Notes: a model not told the origin generated them from the letters alone. DNA of 64,000 nt from Catenuloplanes indicus (GCF_030813715.1 NZ_JAUSUZ010000001.1:5270001-5334000); one strand, 5' to 3'. Numbered from the stretch's first letter, positions 44,299-52,957 are shown. Made by a program: numbers and translations.

Positions 44299-46551
44299 AT
44301 GTGGAACTCTCGTCGCTCCATCGTGGAGCGGAACGGGCCGGTCTCGGCGGTGCCGGGCCATCGGCGGCCGATCGTTCCGGAGTGGAGGGTCGAGCCGCCG
44401 GGCCGGCGCCTGCCGAAGCGGGGCACCATCCGCGGCCGGGTGGCACGCCTGCTGGTGCTCCCGCTCGTCGCGGTCCTGTTGCTGCTCGGCGACCTGGTGC
44501 TCAAGGAGGTCGACGAGTACGCGGCCGCGGACGGCGCGACCGCCACCACCGAGCTCGGCATGGCCGCCCAGGGCCTGGTGCACCAACTGCAGCTGGAGCG
44601 CGACCTGACCGCGCTGGTGCTGGCCGGTGGCGCGCGGTGGCGTGCCGACCTGGCCGGGCAGCGGCTCCGGGTGGACTCGGCCCGGACCGCGCTGAGCGGC
44701 CTGCGGGACGCCGAGGGCCCCGGGCCGGAGGCGGTGCACACCACCGTCCAGCAGCTGGCCGAGCTGGGCCGGCTGCGCGTGGAGGTGGACACCGGCCGGA
44801 TCGGGCGGCAGCCGGCCGTGCAGTCGTACACCGACCGGATCGCGGCGCTGAACCGGATGGACATCGGACTGGACGCGCCGTTCCCGGACCCCGATCCGGA
44901 ACTGCGCCGCGGCCTCGGCGCGATGCAGGCGCTCTCCGACGCGAAGGAAGCCACGTCCGCCGCGCGCGGCCTGCTCGGCGCCGCCCACGCACGCGGCCTG
45001 TTCGAGAGCGGTGAGCAGGCCCGGCTCGCCGCGCTGTTCGCCACGCGCCGCGTCGCGCTGGCCGACGCCGCCCGGTACGCCTCCGCACCGGTGCGGGACC
45101 GGCTGGACCGCGCCACCACCGGCCCGGACGCCGCCGCGATCACGGCCGCGGAACAGGCCGTCGCCGACGGTGCCGCGAAGGGTGACCCGGACGCCTGGCT
45201 GCGCGTGACCACCGCGCTGCTCGACGAGCTGTCCGCCGTGCAGTCGCTGGTCGCGGACGACATCCGGGCCCGCACCGACGACCTGCGGGAGGAGGCGACG
45301 TTCGACCTGTCCGGGCTGGGCGCGGTGATCCTGCTGGCGCTGATCGGCGCGCTGCTGCTCGGCCGGTCCGCCACCACCGGCATCACCCGCCCGCTGGCCC
45401 GCCTGGTGAGCGAGGCGGACGCGGCCGCGGCCCGGCGTCTGCCCGAGGCAGTGGCCCGGCTGCAGGACGGCACCGGCGCGGAGCCGCCGCCACCGGTGGT
45501 GGTGCCGGGCAACGCCGGTGTGGAGATCCGGTCCGTGGCGGACGCGCTGAACCGGTTGCAGTCCTCCGCGTACGGGCTGGCCGCCGAACAGGCCGTGCTG
45601 CGCCGCAACACCGTCGACTCGATGGCGAACCTGGGCCGCCGCAATCAGAACCTGCTCCGCCGCCAGCTCAGCTTCATCACCCAGCTGGAACGGGAGGAGA
45701 CCGACCCGGCCGGCCTGGCAAACCTCTTCGAACTGGACCACCTGGCCACCCGCATGCGCCGCAACGCGGAGAGCCTGCTGGTGCTGGTCGGCGAGGCGAC
45801 GCCGCGCAGCTGGTCCCGGCCGCTGCCGATGTCGGACGTGCTGCGCGCCGCGATCGCGGAGGTCGAGGACTACCGGCGGGTGTCGCTGCGCCGGATCGAC
45901 GACGCGTTCACCGCCGGCGCGTACGTGGCCGACCTGGCGCACATGGTCGCGGAGCTGGTGGAGAACGGGCTGACGTTCTCGCCACCGGACTTCGACGTGG
46001 AGGTGCACGGCCGGTGGGTGGACGACGGGTCGTACCTGATCGCGGTCGTCGACCAGGGCGTCGGCATGAGCCCGGAGGAGCTGGCCCAGGCGAACGCGCG
46101 CCTGGCCGGCACGGAGTCGTTCACGGTCGCGCCGACGAAGTTCCTCGGCCACTACGTGGTCGGTCACCTGGCCGCGAAGCTCGGCGTGCGGGTGGAGATC
46201 TGCCAGTCGCCGGTGACCGGCACGACCGCGCGGGTGCGGCTGCCGGCCCGGCTGCTCACACCCGCCCCGGACAGCGCCGCCACGACCACCACGTTCTCCA
46301 TCGACGCGGTGCAGGTGCCGCCCCCGCCACCCGGACTGGTCCGGCCGGCCCCGCAGGTGCCGGACGTAACGGAGAACGGGCTGGTCAAGCGCGTTCGCCG
46401 GGCCTCGGTGCCGCGGCAGGCGCCGGCCACCCGGGCCACGGCGGAACGGCCGGTGCCGGCCGACATCGGCGCCACCATGACGGCGCTGCGGCGCGGCCTG
46501 CGCCTCGGCGCCTCCGACACCCGATCCGACGAGAATGGGAACCCGCGATGA
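44299..46551 (+). CDS. Conservon sensor histidine kinase-like protein (CvnA type) with NIT-like sensor
   Basis: Encodes 750 residues. TM1 (~50-70, VARLLVLPLVAVLLLLGDLV) and TM2 (~334-355, LGAVILLALIGALLLG) enclose a helical sensor resembling the nitrate/nitrite-sensing NIT domain (LVHQLQLERDLTALVLAGG). HAMP and the unusual conservon dimerisation block (NLGRRNQNLLRRQLSFITQL) follow, then an HATPase with AELVENGLTFSPP and VDQGVGMSPEEL. The C-terminal ~110 residues are disordered and Pro-rich. It is the first of four overlapping genes forming a conservon, which couples a kinase-like sensor to a Ras-like GTPase. GGGAAGG precedes the ATG. Confidence 0.9.
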   Translation: MWNSRRSIVERNGPVSAVPGHRRPIVPEWRVEPPGRRLPKRGTIRGRVARLLVLPLVAVLLLLGDLVLKEVDEYAAADGATATTELGMAAQGLVHQLQLERDLTALVLAGGARWRADLAGQRLRVDSARTALSGLRDAEGPGPEAVHTTVQQLAELGRLRVEVDTGRIGRQPAVQSYTDRIAALNRMDIGLDAPFPDPDPELRRGLGAMQALSDAKEATSAARGLLGAAHARGLFESGEQARLAALFATRRVALADAARYASAPVRDRLDRATTGPDAAAITAAEQAVADGAAKGDPDAWLRVTTALLDELSAVQSLVADDIRARTDDLREEATFDLSGLGAVILLALIGALLLGRSATTGITRPLARLVSEADAAAARRLPEAVARLQDGTGAEPPPPVVVPGNAGVEIRSVADALNRLQSSAYGLAAEQAVLRRNTVDSMANLGRRNQNLLRRQLSFITQLEREETDPAGLANLFELDHLATRMRRNAESLLVLVGEATPRSWSRPLPMSDVLRAAIAEVEDYRRVSLRRIDDAFTAGAYVADLAHMVAELVENGLTFSPPDFDVEVHGRWVDDGSYLIAVVDQGVGMSPEELAQANARLAGTESFTVAPTKFLGHYVVGHLAAKLGVRVEICQSPVTGTTARVRLPARLLTPAPDSAATTTTFSIDAVQVPPPPPGLVRPAPQVPDVTENGLVKRVRRASVPRQAPATRATAERPVPADIGATMTALRRGLRLGASDTRSDENGNPR

Positions 46552-46976
46552 GCATCGGTACCGGGCCGGACACGGCGCAGCGCTTCAACTGGCTGATCAC
46601 CAACTTCGTCCGGGGCACGGCCGGCGTCCGCGACGCGGTCGCCGTCTCCTCCGACGGCATGCTGATCGCCACCTCGGCCGGTCTGGTCCGCGCCGAGGCC
46701 GATCATCTCGCGGCGATCGTGTCCGGTCTGGCCAGCCTGGCCCGCAGCGCGTCGCGCCGGTACGACTTCGCCGGCCTCAAACTCATCATGATCGAGATGA
46801 CATCCGGCTTCCTGATCGTCTCCGCGCTCGGCGGCGGTACCTGCCTCGGCGTGGTGGCGGACGGCGACGCGGACGTGGCGCTCATCGGGTACGAGATCGC
46901 GCTGCTCGGCGAGCGCGTCGGTGACCTGCTCACCCCGGCCCTGATCGCGGAGTCCCGGCGGGTGCTGCCGGCATGA
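46548..46976 (+). CDS. Roadblock/LC7-domain protein of the conservon (CvnB type)
   Basis: Encodes 142 residues, essentially a single Roadblock/LC7 fold: RFNWLITNFVRGTAGVRDAV, VSSDGMLIATSAGLVRAEAD and LIVSALGGGTCLGVVADGD. In other systems such proteins act as GTPase-activating or scaffolding partners of MglA/Ras-like GTPases. The start overlaps the kinase stop (ATGA) and its stop overlaps the next start (ATGA), showing tight translational coupling. Cytosolic. Confidence 0.93.
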   Translation: MSIGTGPDTAQRFNWLITNFVRGTAGVRDAVAVSSDGMLIATSAGLVRAEADHLAAIVSGLASLARSASRRYDFAGLKLIMIEMTSGFLIVSALGGGTCLGVVADGDADVALIGYEIALLGERVGDLLTPALIAESRRVLPA

Positions 46977-47431
46977 CGTCAGACGACGCGCTGCCGCGGA
47001 TGCCGGATCCGCGGATGGTTCCGCCGTGGGAGCGCCCGGCCGAGCCGCTGCCCCGCCGGTCCGCCGGTGCGGGCGGCACCCCGGACGACCGGCCCGCCGA
47101 GGACGACGTGATCCGGCCGTTCCTGCTGACCGGCGGCCGGACCCGGCCGCTGCGCGACGGGTTGCGCCTGGAGACGCAGGTCCGGGCGTCACCGGCCGCG
47201 CTCTCCGCGCCGCTGCGGTTCGAGCTGCGGCAGATCGTCCGGTTCTGCCAGGACCCGTGCGCGCTCGCGGACGTCGCCACCCACCTGCGGGTCCCGGTGG
47301 GCGTGGCGCGCGTGCTGGTGGCGGACCTCGCGTCGGACGGCTACCTGACCGTACTGGAACCGGCGGAGCACCCGTCCGAACTGCCCATCGAAATGATCGA
47401 GAGGATCGTCGACCGTGTCCGTGCCCTCTAG
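46973..47431 (+). CDS. DUF742 protein of the conservon (CvnC type)
   Basis: Encodes 152 residues. A disordered N-terminus is followed by the DUF742 core: IRPFLLTGGRTRPLRDGLRL, FELRQIVRFCQDPCALADVA and LRVPVGVARVLVADLASDGY, a winged-helix-like fold. Two cysteines (RFCQDPCA) are noteworthy. In conservons it links the roadblock protein and the GTPase, with no defined biochemical role. It overlaps the GTPase gene by 17 bp. Confidence 0.92.
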   Translation: MTSDDALPRMPDPRMVPPWERPAEPLPRRSAGAGGTPDDRPAEDDVIRPFLLTGGRTRPLRDGLRLETQVRASPAALSAPLRFELRQIVRFCQDPCALADVATHLRVPVGVARVLVADLASDGYLTVLEPAEHPSELPIEMIERIVDRVRAL

Positions 47432-48011
47432 CGCGGCGACCGCACCGGTGGTCGTGAAGATCGTGATCAGCGGCGGCTTCGGGGTGGGCAAGACCACCTT
47501 CGTGAGCGCCATATCCGAGATCGAGCCGCTGCTCACCGAGGCCGACATGACCGAGGTCTCGCGCGGCGTGGACGACGTGCATGCGGTGGCCGGCAAGACC
47601 ACCACCACGGTCGCGCTCGACTTCGGCCGCATCCACCTGGACACGTCGCTGATGCTGTACCTGTTCGGCACGCCGGGCCAGGACCGGTTCTCCTTCCTCT
47701 GGGACGACCTGGTCGACGGCGCGCTCGGCGCGGTGGTGCTGGTCGACACGCGCCGGATCGAGGACAGCTATCCCGCGGTGGACTACTTCGAGGATCTGGG
47801 CATGCCGTTCCTGCTCGCGGTCAACCCGTTCGACGGCGCGCCCCGGTTCGCGATCCCGGAGGTGCGCGAGGCGCTCGGCGTCGGGCCGGAGGTGCCGATA
47901 GCGGAGTGTGACGCCCGCTCCCGCGGCGCGGTCAAGGGCACGCTGGTCACGCTGATGGAACAGGTGCTGAGCCGGCGGCTGCGCGCGATGGCGGGCCACA
48001 CCGGTGCGTGA
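47415..48011 (+). CDS. Ras-like GTPase of the conservon (CvnD type)
   Basis: Encodes 198 residues. G1 is SGGFGVGKTTFVSAI, the switch region includes TTTVALDFGRIHLD and G3 is LFGTPGQDRFSFLW. G4 appears as AVNPFDG instead of NKxD, as common in this bacterial ATP/GTP-binding family. GTP-dependent signalling downstream of the sensor kinase is known for Streptomyces conservons controlling development and secondary metabolism. GTG start inside the DUF742 gene. No cytochrome P450 (CvnE) follows; the S-box and thrC come next. Confidence 0.92.
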   Translation: MSVPSSAATAPVVVKIVISGGFGVGKTTFVSAISEIEPLLTEADMTEVSRGVDDVHAVAGKTTTTVALDFGRIHLDTSLMLYLFGTPGQDRFSFLWDDLVDGALGAVVLVDTRRIEDSYPAVDYFEDLGMPFLLAVNPFDGAPRFAIPEVREALGVGPEVPIAECDARSRGAVKGTLVTLMEQVLSRRLRAMAGHTGA

Positions 48012-48051
48012 GTGAACGGCGACGATTGGCTCACACCTCGGGATCGGCTGG

Positions 48052-48079
48052 TGGAGATCCGGAAATCTGCCCGTAAACT
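48052..48079 (+). promoter_or_regulatory. Candidate promoter of the SAM riboswitch-thrC transcript
   Basis: TGGAGA (-35), a 16-bp spacer and TAAACT (-10) predict a start near 48086, 16 nt before the riboswitch P1 helix. Confidence 0.45.
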
Positions 48080-48101
48080 CGACCGCAGCACAACTGAATA
48101 C

Positions 48102-48233
48102 CTCATCCAGAGGGGCTGAGGGATACGGCCCGATGACGCCCCGGCAACCACCTTCCGCGTGCTCGATGACGAGCCGGGGAGGGCAGGTGCCAATTCCGTC
48201 CCCGTCACACGGTGTGGCGATGGGAAAGATGAG
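48102..48233 (+). promoter_or_regulatory. SAM-I (S-box) riboswitch upstream of threonine synthase
   Basis: P1 is CTCATC/GATGAG. Conserved S-box positions are present: AGAGGGGCTGAGGGA, GGCCCGATGACGCC, CGGCAACCACC, GGTGCCAATTCC and GGGAAAGATGAG. The element binds S-adenosylmethionine and ends 13 bases before the thrC ATG, within reach of the ribosome-binding site. There is no terminator T-run, so control should be translational. Confidence 0.92.
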
Positions 48234-48248
48234 AGGACACCTCCTCAT
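48229..48248 (+). other. Alternative hairpin sequestering the thrC start, exclusive with riboswitch P1
   Basis: ATGAGAGG (48229-48236) can pair with CCTCCTCAT (48240-48248, one bulged C), burying the Shine-Dalgarno AGG and the start-codon AT. Its left strand is also the 3' strand of P1, so the two helices exclude each other. Confidence 0.5.
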
Positions 48249-49506
48249 GACGTCTGCCGTCAGCCCTGCCCGCGCCCTCGTCTGTCGCGGTTGCGGCGCC
48301 GAGTTCCCGCTGGCCGCCCAGCACGCCTGTTACGAGTGTTTCGGCCCGCTCGAGGTCGCCTACGACGCGGACGCGCTGAAGAAGGTCACCCGCGAGCAGA
48401 TCGAGGCCGGTCCGGACAACATCTGGCGGTACGCGGCGCTCCTCCCGGCCGGTCAGGACCCGGCCGACCGGATCACGCTGAACCCGGGCATGACGCCGCT
48501 GGTGTCCGCGCCCGCGCTCGCCGCGGAGCTGGGCATGACCGGAGCGCTCTGGGTCAAGGACGACTCCGCGAACCCGACGCACTCGTTCAAGGACCGGGTC
48601 GTCTCGGTGGCGCTCTCCGCCGCCAAGGGCCTCGGCTTCACCCGCTTCGCCTGCGCCTCCACCGGCAACCTGGCCAACTCGGTCGCCGCTCACGCGGCCC
48701 GGGCCGGCGTGCCGTCGATCGTCTTCATCCCGTCCGACCTGGAGCAGGGCAAGATCATCACCACCGCGGTGTACGGCGGGGAGCTGGTGGCGATCGAGGG
48801 CTCGTACGACGACGTCAACCGCCTGTGCAGCGAGCTGGTCGAGACGGACGAGTTCGAGGACACCGCGTTCGTGAACGTCAACGTCCGGCCGTACTACGCG
48901 GAGGGCTCGAAGACGCTCGGCTACGAGGTCGCGGAGCAGCTCGGCTGGCGTATCCCGGAGCAGGTCGTGATCCCGATGGCCAGCGGCGAGCTGCTGACCA
49001 AGGTCGACAAGGCGTTCTCCGAGCTGGTCGAGATCGGCCTGGTCGACGCGCCGGCGAACGGCTGGACCGTGTTCGGCGCCCAGTCCGCCGGCTGCAACCC
49101 GATCGCGGTCGCGCTGCACGAGGAGACGGACGAGATCCGCCCGGTGCGCCCGACCGGCATCGCGAAGTCGCTCAACATCGGCGACCCGGCCGCCGGCCTC
49201 TACGCGCTGGAGGCGGTGCGCCGCACCGGCGGCTGGATGGACTACGCGGACGACGACGAGATCCGCGACGCGATCCGGCTGCTGGCCCGCACCACCGGCG
49301 TCTTCGCCGAGACCGCGGGCGGCGTGACCACGGCGGTGCTGGCCAAGCTGATCAAGTCCGGCAAGCTGGACCCGTCGAAGGAGACCGTCGTCTACAACAC
49401 CGGCGAGGGATTGAAGACGCTGGACGCCGTGGCTAGCCTCGTGGGACCGACGCACACCGTCAAGCCGTCGCTGCGATCCGTGCGGGAGGCGGGCCTGCTC
49501 GGCTGA
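48247..49506 (+). CDS. thrC: Threonine synthase
   Basis: PLP enzyme of 419 residues that converts O-phosphohomoserine to threonine. An N-terminal zinc-ribbon-like CxxC pair (LVCRGCGAEF; HACYECFGPL) is followed by the PLP lysine motif ANPTHSFKDRVVSVA and the phosphate-binding ASTGNLANSVAAHAA. The fold-type II domains continue to EGLKTLDAVASLVG. It is monocistronic, directly behind the SAM-I riboswitch. AGAGGA lies 9 bases before the ATG. No O-acetylhomoserine or methionine gene is next to it. The length fits the threonine synthase family rather than cysteate synthase, though the two are related. Confidence 0.93.
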   Translation: MTSAVSPARALVCRGCGAEFPLAAQHACYECFGPLEVAYDADALKKVTREQIEAGPDNIWRYAALLPAGQDPADRITLNPGMTPLVSAPALAAELGMTGALWVKDDSANPTHSFKDRVVSVALSAAKGLGFTRFACASTGNLANSVAAHAARAGVPSIVFIPSDLEQGKIITTAVYGGELVAIEGSYDDVNRLCSELVETDEFEDTAFVNVNVRPYYAEGSKTLGYEVAEQLGWRIPEQVVIPMASGELLTKVDKAFSELVEIGLVDAPANGWTVFGAQSAGCNPIAVALHEETDEIRPVRPTGIAKSLNIGDPAAGLYALEAVRRTGGWMDYADDDEIRDAIRLLARTTGVFAETAGGVTTAVLAKLIKSGKLDPSKETVVYNTGEGLKTLDAVASLVGPTHTVKPSLRSVREAGLLG

Positions 49507-49554
49507 GTGATCACCCTCCGGGGTGGAGGGCGAAGCGTTCCGTAGCGGAATGTC

Positions 49555-49583
49555 TTGACGTGATCCTTGCAACAACGCAAAAT
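49555..49583 (+). promoter_or_regulatory. Candidate promoter of a structured leader RNA
   Basis: TTGACG (-35), a 17-bp spacer and CAAAAT (-10) predict a transcription start near 49590, right at the base of the downstream stem. Confidence 0.5.
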
Positions 49584-49591
49584 GCTCCGTG

Positions 49592-49706
49592 CGGGGAGAC
49601 GCAACGCCGTAAGAGTTGCGGATCCTGAGCTTGGCGACAATCTCTTCCGCCGACTCGACGACCCAGTGCCGATCGTTCATCGAGGTGCTGTGCGCGCGTC
49701 TCCCCG
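49592..49706 (+). ncRNA. Candidate structured RNA of about 115 nt
   Basis: An 11-bp perfect closing stem (CGGGGAGACGC at 49592-49602; GCGTCTCCCCG at 49696-49706) encloses hairpins AAC/GTT (603-605/615-617), GGCG/CGCC (633-636/648-651) and CTCGACGA with TCG plus TCGAG (654-661/673-684). Third codon positions through it are not GC-biased, so it is not an N-terminal extension of the following gene. It matches no RNA class I can name; it could be an sRNA or a cis-regulatory leader. Confidence 0.5.
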
Positions 49707-49755
49707 ACCAAAATTCGCTGGCCCGATCACGGGTCCGGTGTGCACTCTGCACGGC

Positions 49756-50769
49756 ATGAGCCTGAGCATCGCCGCGTTCGACCCTGCCGACGACACCGCG
49801 TGCGGGGAGGCTGCGGCGATCATGCGGCTCGCCTGTCTGGCCGAGACGCCGGACCTGCCCGCCCTCAGCGTGCGGCGATACGCGGCCCGGTTTCGCAACC
49901 CGCAGCTCGGCGAGCGGCGGCTCGGCGTCCTGGCCCGGGTGGACGGCTTTGCCGTCGGCACCGGTCTGCTCATCCTGCCGGACGAGCAGAACCGCGACGC
50001 CGCGATGATCGAGTTGCATGTGCTGCCCGAGCGCCGGCGCCGGGGCATCGGCCGCGCGCTGCACGACCACCTGACCGGGATCATCCGCGCCGAGCACCGC
50101 ACCACGGTGCTGGCGAACACGTCGGAGTCGCTGCCGGGTGGGCCGGTGCGCCCCGGTGCCGGCTCCGCGTTCGCGGCGGTGCTGGGCTGGCAGCGGGCCT
50201 CGACCGCACACGGGCAACTGCTGGACCTGCACGACGTACCGGCCGAGCGGCTGCTCGCCCGGATCGCGCCGTACGTCGGCGGTTACTCGCCGGTGACCTG
50301 GTCCGGTGCGGTGCCCGAGGCCGACGTCGACGACGTCGCCTATCTGAACGCACGGCTGATGCAGGACGCGCCGACCGGCGACATCGAGTGGGAGGCGGAG
50401 AAGCCGGACCCGTCGGTGATCCGCAACTACGAGCGTACGTACCGGGACAAGGGCTCCACGCTCTTCCACGCGGCCATGCGCGAGGACGCCACCGGCCGCC
50501 TGGTCGCGTGGACGATGATCGAGCAGCTGGACGACCCGGCGTCGTGGGGCTGGCAGCAGGTCACGCTGGTCGACCCGGCGCACCGCGGCCACCGCCTCGG
50601 TCTCGCGGTCAAGGTTCACAACCATCTGCAGGTTCGGGCGAATGCCCCCGAACTGCGCCACGTGCACACGTGGAACGCGGCCGAGAACCATCACATGATC
50701 GCGATCAACGAGGCGCTCGGCTTCCGTCCCTCCGGCGCCACCATCGACTGGCAGATCCGCCTGCGGTAA
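49756..50769 (+). CDS. Tandem-GNAT acetyltransferase
   Basis: Encodes 337 residues with two GNAT folds. The first has the acetyl-CoA-binding V/I-E-L-x-V motif A in MIELHVLPERRRRGIGRAL (~80-105). The second has a degenerate counterpart, VTLVDPAHRGHRLGLAVKVH, and HTWNAAENHHMIAINEALGF. Double-GNAT proteins include mycothiol synthase and antibiotic-modifying enzymes; this one has no specific signature for either. No Shine-Dalgarno sequence is visible and a small hairpin (GTGCA/TGCAC) ends 3 bp before the ATG, consistent with regulated translation from the long structured leader. Confidence 0.8.
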   Translation: MSLSIAAFDPADDTACGEAAAIMRLACLAETPDLPALSVRRYAARFRNPQLGERRLGVLARVDGFAVGTGLLILPDEQNRDAAMIELHVLPERRRRGIGRALHDHLTGIIRAEHRTTVLANTSESLPGGPVRPGAGSAFAAVLGWQRASTAHGQLLDLHDVPAERLLARIAPYVGGYSPVTWSGAVPEADVDDVAYLNARLMQDAPTGDIEWEAEKPDPSVIRNYERTYRDKGSTLFHAAMREDATGRLVAWTMIEQLDDPASWGWQQVTLVDPAHRGHRLGLAVKVHNHLQVRANAPELRHVHTWNAAENHHMIAINEALGFRPSGATIDWQIRLR

Positions 50770-50833
50770 ACCGTCAGGTCCGGGCCGACCGCGCCGATGT
50801 GACCCCTATTGCCGTCGTCGGGAGGGGTGTCAC

Positions 50834-51631
50834 GTGCGGGCTGGGCTGGGCGCGGTATTGGCGGTTCTGCTCTCGTTGGTCTCCCTGCCGGTGCCGGCGG
50901 CCGCCTCGCCCGCCGAGGCCGCCGCGGTCGCCGCCGCGACGAAGAAGCCGCTGTCCTACCGGGTCTTCGCCACCCGGGAGGGCCTGGTCGGTGGCGTCAC
51001 CGCGAACGGGCACGTGATCGTGGAGCGGGACCACTTCGTGGCTCTGCCGTCCCGGCTCGGGCTCTCCTCGTTCGGCGGCGGCGAGCGCTCGGTCCGGGTC
51101 TGCGCCGGCAACGGGCGCTGCGCGTACGCGCCGGTCTGGGACGTCGGCCCGTGGAACACCACCGACGACTACTGGAACGCGCCCCGCCAGACGTGGGCCG
51201 GCCTTCAGCGCGGGCGCCCACAGGCACAGGCGGCCTACGAGACCGGCTACAACGGCGGTCGCGACCAGTTCGCCCGCGACGTGCTCAACCCGGCCGGCAT
51301 CGACCTGGCCGACGGCACGTTCTGGGACGCGCTGCGGCTGACCGACAACGCCTGGGTGAGCGTGGACTTCCTGTGGACCGGCGGCGGCCGGCAGGGCACG
51401 GTGGTCACCGGCGGCGGCCCGGTGCGGCTGCGCGCGGGTGCGAGCGGCACCTCGGCCGAGGTCGGCATGGCCGGTGAGCGGGCCCAGCTGCCGATCCAGT
51501 GCCAGAAGCGCGGGCAGAAGGTCGCCGGTACGGTCCGGACCACGAACCTGTGGGACCGGGTCGCGCCCGGGACCTACGTGTCGCACGCCTACGTCTCGGT
51601 ACCGTCCGGCTTCTCGGTCCGCCGCTGCTGA
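50834..51631 (+). CDS. Secreted SH3-like domain protein
   Basis: Encodes 265 residues. The signal peptide is [20 protein letters not shown] with cleavage near AAASPAE. The middle (70-175) holds a conserved secreted-protein block, [20 protein letters not shown] and [20 protein letters not shown]. The C-terminal ~70 residues resemble a bacterial SH3 domain ([19 protein letters not shown]), often used to bind cell wall. The function is unknown. GGGAGGGG precedes the GTG. Its 3' end overlaps the next convergent gene by 43 bp. Confidence 0.78.
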   Translation: MRAGLGAVLAVLLSLVSLPVPAAASPAEAAAVAAATKKPLSYRVFATREGLVGGVTANGHVIVERDHFVALPSRLGLSSFGGGERSVRVCAGNGRCAYAPVWDVGPWNTTDDYWNAPRQTWAGLQRGRPQAQAAYETGYNGGRDQFARDVLNPAGIDLADGTFWDALRLTDNAWVSVDFLWTGGGRQGTVVTGGGPVRLRAGASGTSAEVGMAGERAQLPIQCQKRGQKVAGTVRTTNLWDRVAPGTYVSHAYVSVPSGFSVRRC

Positions 51632-52062
51632 CGAATCATCCGGGCAGCCCACGGCCGCAGCGGCGTCTCCCGGTACCGCCCGGCGGCCAGCCCGGCACGC
51701 CGCTCGAACCAATTACGTGATCCGTACGACCTGGTCAGCAGGTACGACCAGCCGCAGGCCAGCCAGTAGGCGGGGAAGAAGAGCGGGCCCAGCCCGGCGT
51801 ACTGCGCGACGTGCCGGGTCTCGTGCCCGAGCAACTGGGCCTGGTCCGGGTGCAGCAGCCACTCGGCCGGCCGCCGGGTCAGCACCACGCTGCCGATCGT
51901 GAACGTGCGGCGCAGTGCCGGGCGGCGGCAGTCGCCCGCGATCAGCACGCCACCCGGCGCGCGTCGGATCCGGGCGCGGGCGGCCGCCGCGATCATCAGG
52001 CCCACCAGAGTGGTGCCGTTGATCGCGGTCAGCGCCGTCCGGCCCACGTGTCTCGGCCGCAT
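51589..52062 (-). CDS. Small membrane-associated protein with a zinc-metalloprotease-like HETRH motif
   Basis: Encodes 157 residues. A hydrophobic N-terminal segment ([20 protein letters not shown]) and a second near [20 protein letters not shown] flank [14 protein letters not shown], an HExxH-type motif of the kind found in DUF4157-like and other small predicted metallopeptidases. AAGGA seven bases before the ATG at 52062 fixes the start. Function unassigned. It overlaps the convergent secreted-protein gene. Confidence 0.7.
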   Translation of the reverse strand: MRPRHVGRTALTAINGTTLVGLMIAAAARARIRRAPGGVLIAGDCRRPALRRTFTIGSVVLTRRPAEWLLHPDQAQLLGHETRHVAQYAGLGPLFFPAYWLACGWSYLLTRSYGSRNWFERRAGLAAGRYRETPLRPWAARMIRQQRRTEKPDGTET

Positions 52063-52138
52063 GCGACCATCCTTGCGCTCACTCTTGGTAATGGTCACGT
52101 TTCTGTCCGGAGTTTTACTTCCGCCGCACCATTCTTCG

Positions 52139-52672
52139 TCAGGCTGGCCGTCGCATTTGGAGTTCGGTCAGGCCGGGGATCGTGGGGTGCGGCACGCGCA
52201 CGCCGGTGTCCCGGAAGCCGAGCCGTTCGTACGCCCGGACCGCGCGGTCGTTGCCGTTCACCACCTCCAGCATCAGCTCCGGCCGGCGCTCGTCGCGCGA
52301 CCACCGCGCCACTGCCTCGATCAGGTCTCCGACCAGGCCCGTTCCGCGCAGGCGCGGGGTCACGTAGACCGCGAATATGACGGTCACCCGGCGGTCCGCG
52401 GCGAGCACGATGCCGCCCGCGTGGCCCACGAACCGTCCATCTTCGACAGCCGCGAACTGTGCGGCCAGGCCTGATCGGATGTTGTGTGCGATCTGCGCCC
52501 GGAAATCCTCGTGCGGCCGTGCCGCGGCATCCGCCACCGTTTCCAGAAATGCGAGCGGAGAATCGGCGAGCATTTCAAGTCGCAGTGCCCGCATTCGCGC
52601 GGCATCGGGGACCCGCACGCGTGCGATCGTGCGGGGCTCGGGGTGGCGTACCGGGGCAATGGTGCTGGTCAT
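52139..52672 (-). CDS. GNAT-family N-acetyltransferase
   Basis: Encodes 177 residues, a single GNAT domain. Motif A is [20 protein letters not shown] with acetyl-CoA-binding R-G-x-G, and motif B includes [27 protein letters not shown]. The substrate is unknown; the family includes ribosomal-protein and small-molecule acetyltransferases. The ATG of MTSTIAPV was chosen; a TAGGCA hexamer ends 7 bp before it on the minus strand, close to the leaderless pattern. A longer reading adds 26 Arg/Pro-rich residues without homology. Confidence 0.85.
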   Translation of the reverse strand: MTSTIAPVRHPEPRTIARVRVPDAARMRALRLEMLADSPLAFLETVADAAARPHEDFRAQIAHNIRSGLAAQFAAVEDGRFVGHAGGIVLAADRRVTVIFAVYVTPRLRGTGLVGDLIEAVARWSRDERRPELMLEVVNGNDRAVRAYERLGFRDTGVRVPHPTIPGLTELQMRRPA

Positions 52673-52780
52673 GTAGCTCTGCCTACCCGGAAGCGGGTGA
52701 TCGGGCAACCGGTATCGACGAGAAGGGGTCTTCCTTCGGCGGCCGGGCAACGATCACCATCAGTAGCGACGGACCGAAGC

Positions 52781-52808
52781 TTCACGTCCATGGTGTCCGT
52801 TTTAGGGT
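52781..52808 (+). promoter_or_regulatory. Candidate cspA promoter with long 5' leader
   Basis: TTCACG (-35), a 16-bp spacer and TAGGGT (-10) predict a start near 52815. This leaves a leader of about 143 nt before cspA, typical of cold-shock mRNAs. Confidence 0.45.
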
Positions 52809-52957
52809 AGTGCACGGTCGGTGTTGCTCGTGTAGCGTGCGGTTCGGCCGCAGTGTTTCGAGGACCCAGACGGACCCGGATCAGGCGGCCCCGGATGAGC
52901 AGTTGCTTAAGCCGGGGGGTTGGCGCAACCAGCACCATAGAAGTGAGGAAGTGCACC

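Noticed and set aside
46164..48248. Long minus-strand frame across the conservon
   Set aside because: It runs antisense to four coupled genes with clear families and itself resembles no protein.
49567..49755. In-frame N-terminal extension of the tandem-GNAT protein
   Set aside because: Third codon positions there are not GC-rich and the segment forms strong RNA helices, so it is more likely an untranslated leader.
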